A stretch of DNA of 5,284 nt from Bacteroidales bacterium (GTDB lineage: Bacteria > Bacteroidota > Bacteroidia > Bacteroidales > FEN-979): the NCBI GenBank assembly GCA_016926765.1, contig JAFGNY010000082.1, positions 1-5,284 on the forward strand, read 5' to 3'. Positions 1-5,284 of the stretch are shown piece after piece. Position 1 is the first letter of the stretch. Every line of letters begins with the position of its first letter. The notes under the pieces were generated by a model that was not told where the DNA came from, searched no databases, and worked only from the letters and a program-made list of their open reading frames with translations. Made by a program: the position numbers and the translations under genes.

Positions 1-1974
1 GAAACACTGGATGACCTTTTAGCAATTGTTCATCACGAGCTTGGAAAGATTATTGACACAACAAATTTCTTCGTAGCCTTATACAATGAGAAAACAGATT
101 CTATTACACTCCCCTATCACGTCGATTTCAAGGATAAATTTGCTTCCTTTCCTGCAGGGAAGACCATGACAGGTTATGTTATCAAAGAGAAAAAGCCGGT
201 TTTAGCGGACGATAAAGAGATTTACAATCTCGTCAAACAGGGGATTATTGATATCGTGGGAACTCCTTCCAAAGTCTGGCTGGGTGTTCCCCTCATCGTT
301 GAACATAAGGTAATCGGAGCCATCGTTGTACAAAATTATACTGATAAAAAGTGCTATACTGAAGAAGACCTTTCGTTAATGATGTTCGTTGCCGACCAGG
401 TTGCAGGTCTGGTTATGCGGAAAAATACTGAAGATAAACTAAGGAAAGAACAGGCATACCTGGATCAATTGTACCAATGCTCGTCTGAGGCCATCCTTAT
501 GATTGATAACCAAGGGAATGTTCAGTCGATCAATAAAGAATTCAGCAATCTTTTCGGATATCCGGAAGATGAAATCCTTGGCAAGAACATCGATGAGATG
601 ATTGTCCCAAAGCATCTTAGTGATGAAGGCATTCGAAATACTAACCGCGCCCTGACTAACGAACGAGTGGAAATGGAATCTGTCCGCCAGCATAAAAATG
701 GTATGCTGATTGACGTATCCATCCTGGTTACCCCCATCTTCTTTGAAGGAACGATTGTAGGCGCTTACGGAATTTACCGCGATATCACAGACCGCAAACG
801 AATTGAACAGAGTCTGATCGTGGCCAAAGAGAAGGCAGAGGAGTCTGACCGTTTAAAATCTGCTTTTCTTTCCAATATGTCCCATGAAATCCGTACACCA
901 ATGAATGCAATCCTCGGATTTTCAAGCCTTCTTTCTGATCCGGGAGCAACTGAAGAGGAGAAAAAAGAGTATATCGAGATTATCAGGGAGAGAGGTAACG
1001 ATCTGATGAGGATCATCAGCGATATCATTGATGTTGCTAAAATCGAATCGGGACAACTTAAGATTAACATTAAAGATTGCAAAGTGAACCGGTTGCTTGA
1101 GGATATCCATACTATTTTCATACAGATCAAAGACAAGCAGGAAAAACATGCTGTTCAACTAAGAACTTCTTGTCAGGTTTCCGATTCCGAATTTACTATC
1201 CTCACAGATCCCCAGCGACTTCGCCAAGTCATTACCAATCTTGTAGAAAATGCGCTGAAGTTTACCGAGAAGGGGGAGGTTGAGTTTGGATATACCATCA
1301 AAGAAGATTTTGGTTTTGGAAAATCCATCGAATTTTTCATCCAGGATTCTGGGATTGGCATCCCTGAGGATATGCATAAAGTGATTTTTGAACGGTTCAG
1401 ACAAGTAGACGACTCACATACCCGAAAGTATGGTGGTACAGGCCTGGGACTCACGATTTGTAAAAACCTGGCTCATTTGATGGGGGGCGAACTTACTATG
1501 GAATCAACTGTTGGAAAGGGGACCAGGTTTACCATCACCCTTCCCATGTGGACTATTAGCTCCATAAAAGAGGAGCCGGTTACAAAACCTTCGAAAACAA
1601 TCAGTGTAGACTGGCAGGATAAAGTCATCCTGGTCGCTGAGGACGAAGAATCCAACTATTCATTTCTTGAACATGTACTTAAACGAACCGGCGTCAAACT
1701 TTTTTGGGCACAAAACGGAAAGGATGCCGTAAATATCGCAAAAACGGAAAAAATTGATCTGATCCTGATGGATATCCGCATGCCAGGGATGGATGGTTAT
1801 GAAGCAACTGGAATTATAAAGAAAGAGAATAGGGCCATCCCGATCATTGCACAAACGGCCTATGCGCTCAAGGGGGAAAGAGAGATGAGCATTAACGCCG
1901 GATGTGATGACTATATTTCTAAACCAATCGATATAACTGAACTGATGGGGATATTATCAAAATACATAAAATGA
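1..1974 (+). CDS. Hybrid sensor histidine kinase (GAF-PAS-HisKA-HATPase-REC), 5' end outside window
   Basis: The frame is open from base 1, giving 657 visible residues. The ATG at 166 lies inside the GAF fold, so it is not the true start and the gene continues upstream. Domains by visible residue: GAF about 1-140 (NFFVALYN, WLGVPLIV, IGAIVVQNY); PAS about 152-265, ending in GIYRDITDRKR; a short helical linker; HisKA with motif SHEIRTPMNAILGFS and phospho-accepting His295; HATPase_c with N box NLVENALKF (413-421), G1 DSGIGIP (449-455), F box FERFRQ (463-468) and G2 GGTGLGL (478-484); and a C-terminal receiver with acidic pair Glu547/Asp548, phospho-acceptor Asp591 in LILMDIRMPGMDG, Thr619 and Lys641. 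All catalytic motifs look intact. No membrane helix is seen in the visible part, so the protein is cytosolic here; an upstream sensor or membrane segment is possible. Inferred role: His-to-Asp phosphorelay, with no HPt partner in the window. The stop overlaps the next gene's start. Confidence 0.95.
   Translation, partial: ETLDDLLAIVHHELGKIIDTTNFFVALYNEKTDSITLPYHVDFKDKFASFPAGKTMTGYVIKEKKPVLADDKEIYNLVKQGIIDIVGTPSKVWLGVPLIVEHKVIGAIVVQNYTDKKCYTEEDLSLMMFVADQVAGLVMRKNTEDKLRKEQAYLDQLYQCSSEAILMIDNQGNVQSINKEFSNLFGYPEDEILGKNIDEMIVPKHLSDEGIRNTNRALTNERVEMESVRQHKNGMLIDVSILVTPIFFEGTIVGAYGIYRDITDRKRIEQSLIVAKEKAEESDRLKSAFLSNMSHEIRTPMNAILGFSSLLSDPGATEEEKKEYIEIIRERGNDLMRIISDIIDVAKIESGQLKINIKDCKVNRLLEDIHTIFIQIKDKQEKHAVQLRTSCQVSDSEFTILTDPQRLRQVITNLVENALKFTEKGEVEFGYTIKEDFGFGKSIEFFIQDSGIGIPEDMHKVIFERFRQVDDSHTRKYGGTGLGLTICKNLAHLMGGELTMESTVGKGTRFTITLPMWTISSIKEEPVTKPSKTISVDWQDKVILVAEDEESNYSFLEHVLKRTGVKLFWAQNGKDAVNIAKTEKIDLILMDIRMPGMDGYEATGIIKKENRAIPIIAQTAYALKGEREMSINAGCDDYISKPIDITELMGILSKYIK
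1971..1974 (+). promoter_or_regulatory. ATGA stop/start overlap coupling the hybrid kinase to the membrane kinase
   Basis: The TGA stop of the hybrid kinase (1972-1974) shares bases with the ATG of the membrane kinase (1971-1973). The only purine-rich stretch upstream is GATGGGG at 1944-1950, about 20 bases from the ATG and too far for a normal Shine-Dalgarno. The immediate upstream region is AT-rich (AATACATAAA). Termination-reinitiation is therefore the likely way the second gene is translated. The overlap is directly visible; the coupling is inferred. Confidence 0.75.
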
Positions 1975-4694
1975 CCCATTCAGCTTCTTCACGTAATCCA
2001 AGGTATCTGATTCTCCTTATATTCCTTGGAATTTCAATCTTAGTCACTTCTGGCGGATACATATATTATAACTACCGGAAAGAAATCATCCGTACTGAAA
2101 AACTAAACGATCTAAAAGCCATTGCCGACCTGAAAATGATTCAGATTTTGAATTGGAGGGCAGAACGGATTTCAGATGCTGAACTTATTGTTAACAACCC
2201 GTTCATCAGGAAAAACATCGGAAAAATCTTCGATTCCACCGAGACAATTTTTAAAGCCGTTTTTTTTCAGTTCATTCAAAACGCAAAAGAGGATTTTAAT
2301 TATCAGAATATTTTTATCTTTTCCAAAAATGGGAAATTACTGACTTCCACGCCTTCTGATAACATCATCCATGACGAGGTAATCCAACACTACATGAATT
2401 TGGCCAGAGACTCTGCTGCTACATATTTTGCCGGATTTGAACCCAGCCATGATACAACTCCATTGCTGGATATTGTCACGCCACTAAAAGTCAACGGGAC
2501 CTACAACGGATTCGCGGTTTTTCAGATTGATCCCAATAAATATCTCTTCCCCTTAATTCAAGCTTGGCCAACTCCCAGTAAGTCTTCAGAGACTCTGATC
2601 TTCACGGTGAATGAAGATAAAATTACCTTTTTAAACGAGCTCCGGTATCAACAAGACTCCTCTTCGCGGTTAACAATACCATTATCTGAAAAAAACATAG
2701 CAGCAGTTATGGCGGCGGAAGGAACACGTGGCTTTACTGAGGCAATTGATTATCGTGGGAAACCTATCATTGCCTACCTGCAAAAATTCCCCGGAATTGA
2801 TTGGTATATGATCGCGAAAACTGACCAGGACGAGATTTTTAAGCCAATGAAGCGTGAAACATTTATGATCTCGATCATCATCATCCTTCTGCTTGTTTTC
2901 ATTGGAATCATCTCCTATCTGGTTTTAAAAAACTACTTATCTTCTTTTTTCATCAAACAGGTTCATGCTGAACTGGGGGTCAGATCCTCTGATGACATTG
3001 CTCACCGAAAGTTATTTGAACAGCAGATTCAGAAACTGAACAGATTGTATTCCACACTGATCAGTATTAACCAAATCATTGTAAGAGCGCAAGCAATGGG
3101 AACCATGCTTCAGGATGTATGCAACATCCTGATCGAGAAAGGACAGTACCGGATGGTTTCTGTGGACCAGATTATCTCAGGAAAGCTGGAAACCTCATTT
3201 CAGGCTGGTTTTGTTAACGGGTACTATGATCCAACTATACAATCTCCTGGTGATTCAATTACTGGAGAAGGTCCAATCGGAATTACATATAAAACCAGGA
3301 AATATGTTTTATGCCAGGATATCGACACTGAACCCCTGATGGCTCCGTGGAGGGATGAAGCCCTTCGAAGAGGATATCGGTCTTCAGCTACATTTCCTGT
3401 TCATGGCAAGGGAGATGTTATCGGTGTGATCACTATTTTTTCAGGCGTCGTGAATTGGTTTGATGCTGAAGAGATCTATCTTCTTGAACAATTAGCTGAT
3501 GAGATCGGTTATGCCATGGAGTTTTTCTTTATTGAAGAGAAAGGGAAAGAGATACAGGAAGAACTCGCAGCCTCTGAGAAGAGATTTTCCCAGGTATTTG
3601 AGTCGATGAATGATGGGGTGGCCATCCATGAACTTATTTTTGATGACGAACATCGTCCGGTGGATTACAGGATCCTTGACCTAAATCCAAAATTCGAGGA
3701 GATCACCTCTATTCCGTTGAAAAAAGCAATCGGATCAACAGCAAGTGAATTGTACCGAATTTCTCCTCCCCCCTTTCTTGAAATTTATGCCCAGGTAGCT
3801 TTAACCGGACGTTCCACTGTTATTGAGGAGTACTTTTCACCCATGGAGAAACATTTCCGCATCGCGGTTTTTTCGCAATCCCATGGTGGATTCACCACAG
3901 TATTCCAAAATATTACTGAGCAAGTCAGAGCCAGAGAATATTTAGAGAAGATGACCATCGAACTGGAAAAAAGGGTAGCTGAACGAACGGCCCTTCTTGA
4001 AACTGCCAATAGAGAGTTGGAATTATTTGCCTATTCGATTTCACACGACCTGAAAGCCCCTCTGAGATCCATCAGCGGATTTTCACAAATTCTTGAATCC
4101 AGATACCATTCAGCCCTAGATGATGAAGGTAATCACTACCTGCAAAATATCATCCAGTCAGGAAAAAACATGCATCAACTCATCGAGGGAATTCTCAGTT
4201 ATTCCAAGCTTGGAAGAAAAAAACCGGACTTGTCATCCGTGGACCTTAAACTACTCATTGAAGAAAGCCTCATTCCCATTAATTCACTGGTTGACTCGAC
4301 GAAAACCGTAATTACCCTTCCATTAGAAACCCTGTTCGTCAAAGGCAATTCCCTCCTATTGAATCAGCTTTTTATAAACCTGATTATCAATGGAATAACT
4401 TATCAGCCTGTTGGACAAAGTCCTGAAATCGACATCTCCTGGATAGAAGAAGGGAACTATGTCATTGTTTCGGTCAAGGATAATGGTATCGGGATATCTG
4501 AGCAGTTCCACTATAAAGTCTTTCAGATGTTTCAGCGTCTGCACCGGGATGAGAAGTACCAGGGAACCGGAATAGGATTGGCAATCGCACAAAAAGTAGT
4601 AGAGATTCATGAAGGTGAAATTTGGATTTCCAATTCGAATATCGGACTGGGATCAACATTCAATGTCAAACTTTTAAAATCAGAATGCATATGA
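1971..4694 (+). CDS. Membrane sensor histidine kinase (Cache-like periplasmic sensor, GAF, PAS, phytochrome-type kinase core)
   Basis: Complete protein of 907 aa. A short basic N-terminus precedes membrane helix 1 (about 12-34); helix 2 is about 298-320 (SIIIILLLVFIGIISYLVL). The roughly 260 residues between them should be periplasmic. Their helical entry (IADLKMIQILNWRAERISDA) and late segment (YRGKPIIAYL, then IDWYMIAKTDQDEIF) resemble Cache-type ligand sensors; the ligand cannot be told. Next come GAF (about 360-520; LRRGYRSSATFPV, GVITIFSG), PAS (about 535-655, ending FQNITEQ), a coiled-coil signalling helix (655-685), HisKA with SHDLKAPLRSISGFS (His692), and HATPase_c with N box NLIINGITYQ (803-812), G1 DNGIGI (837-842), F box FQMFQRLH (851-858) and G2 GTGIGL (865-870). 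The core matches the type found in phytochrome-like kinases, but no bilin-binding signature is seen. There is no receiver on the protein; the next gene supplies one. The start at 1971 is chosen because it gives an ATGA overlap and places helix 1 just after the N-terminus. The coiled-coil, Cache and helix limits are estimates by eye. Confidence 0.95.
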   Translation: MTHSASSRNPRYLILLIFLGISILVTSGGYIYYNYRKEIIRTEKLNDLKAIADLKMIQILNWRAERISDAELIVNNPFIRKNIGKIFDSTETIFKAVFFQFIQNAKEDFNYQNIFIFSKNGKLLTSTPSDNIIHDEVIQHYMNLARDSAATYFAGFEPSHDTTPLLDIVTPLKVNGTYNGFAVFQIDPNKYLFPLIQAWPTPSKSSETLIFTVNEDKITFLNELRYQQDSSSRLTIPLSEKNIAAVMAAEGTRGFTEAIDYRGKPIIAYLQKFPGIDWYMIAKTDQDEIFKPMKRETFMISIIIILLLVFIGIISYLVLKNYLSSFFIKQVHAELGVRSSDDIAHRKLFEQQIQKLNRLYSTLISINQIIVRAQAMGTMLQDVCNILIEKGQYRMVSVDQIISGKLETSFQAGFVNGYYDPTIQSPGDSITGEGPIGITYKTRKYVLCQDIDTEPLMAPWRDEALRRGYRSSATFPVHGKGDVIGVITIFSGVVNWFDAEEIYLLEQLADEIGYAMEFFFIEEKGKEIQEELAASEKRFSQVFESMNDGVAIHELIFDDEHRPVDYRILDLNPKFEEITSIPLKKAIGSTASELYRISPPPFLEIYAQVALTGRSTVIEEYFSPMEKHFRIAVFSQSHGGFTTVFQNITEQVRAREYLEKMTIELEKRVAERTALLETANRELELFAYSISHDLKAPLRSISGFSQILESRYHSALDDEGNHYLQNIIQSGKNMHQLIEGILSYSKLGRKKPDLSSVDLKLLIEESLIPINSLVDSTKTVITLPLETLFVKGNSLLLNQLFINLIINGITYQPVGQSPEIDISWIEEGNYVIVSVKDNGIGISEQFHYKVFQMFQRLHRDEKYQGTGIGLAIAQKVVEIHEGEIWISNSNIGLGSTFNVKLLKSECI
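4691..4694 (+). promoter_or_regulatory. ATGA stop/start overlap coupling the membrane kinase to the response regulator
   Basis: The TGA stop of the membrane kinase (4692-4694) overlaps the ATG of the receiver gene (4691-4693). No Shine-Dalgarno is seen in the upstream bases (TTTTAAAATCAGAATGCAT), so translation by reinitiation is likely and would keep the kinase and receiver in linked amounts. This supports the pair as cognate partners. The overlap is seen; the coupling is inferred. Confidence 0.75.
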
Positions 4695-5137
4695 CAAAAC
4701 CTGCAACAATCTTACTGGTCGAAGACCAACGAATGGATATCGAGCTTACGCTGAATGCCTTCCGGGAAGCAAGACTAGCCAACAGTATCCGGGTTGCAAC
4801 AACCGGAGAAGAGGCACTCCATTATCTTGAAGGAGAAGGTGAATTTTCTGACAGGCAATCGCATCCACTCCCCGACCTGATCCTCCTCGATTTGAAGATG
4901 CCGGGCATTGATGGATTCGAAGTCCTGAAGATGATAAAAACGACAGATAAATTAAAGCGAATCCCTGTCATCGTTTTGACTTCATCCAAAGAGGAAGGAG
5001 ATCGTGCCTTGTCTTATGACCTGGGCGCAAACAGTTACCTCGTAAAACCAGTCTCTTTTGACGGATTTCTACATACTGTTAAAGAAATTGGAGAATACTG
5101 GATCGTTTTGAATGTCAAACCACCACTGAATGCTTAA
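4691..5137 (+). CDS. Single-domain response regulator, Rcp1-like
   Basis: This 148-aa protein is essentially one receiver domain with no output domain. It begins MTKPATILLVEDQ with acidic residues Glu11/Asp12; phospho-acceptor Asp67 lies in DLILLDLKMPGIDGFEVL; Thr97 is in VIVLTSS; Lys119 is in YLVKPVSFDGF. The longer alpha-4/loop region before the Asp (residues about 46-60, GEGEFSDRQSHPLPD) and the C-terminal helix ending near EIGEYWIVLN are typical of the Rcp1 family, which usually sits beside phytochrome-like kinases, as here. It is cytosolic and is probably phosphorylated by the kinase of the preceding gene; its downstream partner is unknown. The ATG at 4691 is preferred because it makes an ATGA overlap and starts right before the first beta strand. 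An in-frame ATG at 4685 would add only two residues (MH). One at 4622 would add 23 residues that are an out-of-frame reading of the kinase C-terminus, so it is unlikely. Confidence 0.95.
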   Translation: MTKPATILLVEDQRMDIELTLNAFREARLANSIRVATTGEEALHYLEGEGEFSDRQSHPLPDLILLDLKMPGIDGFEVLKMIKTTDKLKRIPVIVLTSSKEEGDRALSYDLGANSYLVKPVSFDGFLHTVKEIGEYWIVLNVKPPLNA

Positions 5138-5176
5138 GCAGCCGGTCATGTGCAGTGATTGTAAAAAACGTGTGGA
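5138..5176 (+). other. Short intergenic spacer with no clear regulatory signal
   Basis: This 39-base gap lies between the response regulator and the lipid kinase. I find no stem-loop followed by a T run, so no intrinsic terminator. It also has no convincing promoter and no consensus Shine-Dalgarno. An A6 run at 5163-5168 makes the region upstream of ATG 5177 A-rich, as is common for Bacteroidota starts. The spacer is compatible with read-through from the signalling genes. Confidence 0.5.
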
Positions 5177-5284
5177 ATGAAAAAGAGATTACTGAGTTTC
5201 AGGTATGCGTTTCAGGGACTTTTCCATTTATTCAGGGGGCAGCCCAATGCATGGATTCATTTGATCGCTGCGATTGGCGTGATC
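5177..5284 (+). CDS. dgkA: Diacylglycerol kinase / undecaprenol kinase family protein, N-terminal fragment
   Basis: Only the first 36 codons are in the window; the frame is open to the last base. The sequence has the start pattern of the small prokaryotic DagK family: a basic leader (MKKRLLSF), then RYAFQGLFHLFRGQPNAW, then IHLIAAIGVI entering the first membrane helix. The conserved SF.YAF.G....F...PNA.IHL pattern is the main evidence. Family members are about 110-140 aa integral membrane enzymes with three helices that phosphorylate a lipid alcohol with ATP: diacylglycerol in Escherichia coli, mainly undecaprenol in Gram-positive bacteria. Which substrate applies here cannot be read from this fragment. 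ATG 5177 is the first start after in-frame stops at 5156 and 5162. No good Shine-Dalgarno is present, but the upstream stretch is A-rich. It lies 39 bases after the response regulator on the same strand, so co-transcription is possible. The symbol is assigned by family likeness only. Confidence 0.8.
   Translation, partial: MKKRLLSFRYAFQGLFHLFRGQPNAWIHLIAAIGVI

Noticed and set aside
166..168. ATG 166 as the start of the hybrid kinase
   Set aside because: The same frame is open back to base 1 and encodes the first half of a GAF domain (NFFVALYN), so the gene starts upstream of the window.
439..1854. Several minus-strand open frames of 60-120 codons across the hybrid kinase
   Set aside because: They lie opposite a conserved multidomain protein, are low in complexity and show no recognisable domain; they are shadows of the + strand gene.
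2260..2267. Run of eight T as a phase-variation tract
   Set aside because: It lies in frame as part of Val-Phe-Phe codons within an intact gene, and a single T8 run is not unusual at this base composition.
4622..4690. Longer start for the response regulator at 4622
   Set aside because: The extra residues only re-read the end of the kinase gene in another frame and do not belong to a receiver fold; ATG 4691 gives the typical receiver N-terminus and an ATGA overlap like that at 1971.
1971..4694. The membrane kinase as a true phytochrome
   Set aside because: Only the kinase core is phytochrome-like. I see no PHY domain and no bilin-binding motifs in the GAF domain, and the N-terminus is a membrane-anchored periplasmic sensor.
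5131..5140. Perfect 10-base palindrome TGCTTAAGCA at the end of the receiver gene
   Set aside because: It has no loop, no longer flanking symmetry and no T run, and it spans the stop codon; it fits chance and is neither a terminator nor a convincing operator.
5148..5180. Small ORF starting ATG TGC AGT with a CxxC-like pair
   Set aside because: Only ten codons long, it has no ribosome binding site and it ends over the start of the lipid kinase gene; coding is not supported, though a leader peptide cannot be excluded.

Overview
The window looks like chromosomal DNA from a member of the Bacteroidota. This rests on the style of the kinase core in the first gene (a linker running into AEESDRLKSAFLSNMSHEIR), moderate-to-low GC by eye, almost no Shine-Dalgarno sequences, and A-rich start regions. 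I cannot fix the order or genus. All genes lie on the + strand and are packed almost without gaps.

Layout: (1) 1-1974 is the 3' part of a hybrid sensor histidine kinase (GAF-PAS-HisKA-HATPase-REC) whose start lies upstream of the window. (2) 1971-4694 is a complete membrane-anchored sensor histidine kinase of 907 aa: a periplasmic Cache-like sensor between two membrane helices, then GAF, PAS, a signalling coiled coil, and a kinase core of the SHDLKAPLR type known from phytochrome-like kinases. (3) 4691-5137 is a single-domain response regulator of the Rcp1 type, 148 aa. (4) 5177-end is the first 36 codons of a diacylglycerol/undecaprenol kinase family membrane protein.

Genes 1/2 and 2/3 each overlap by the four bases ATGA, so the three signalling genes very probably form one translationally coupled unit. 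The simplest reading is that the membrane kinase phosphorylates the Rcp1-like receiver next to it. The hybrid kinase autophosphorylates and passes phosphate to its own C-terminal receiver. No HPt domain, DNA-binding output or enzymatic output domain is encoded in the window, so the downstream target is unknown. The kinase-like lipid enzyme follows after only 39 bases with no visible terminator; it may be co-transcribed, but a functional link is not shown.

I saw no RNA gene, mobile element, CRISPR array or substantial repeat. The window is a fairly ordinary two-component signalling cluster. The points most worth a second look are the double ATGA coupling of two different kinases to one lone receiver, and the non-canonical residues in the kinase core of the second gene.
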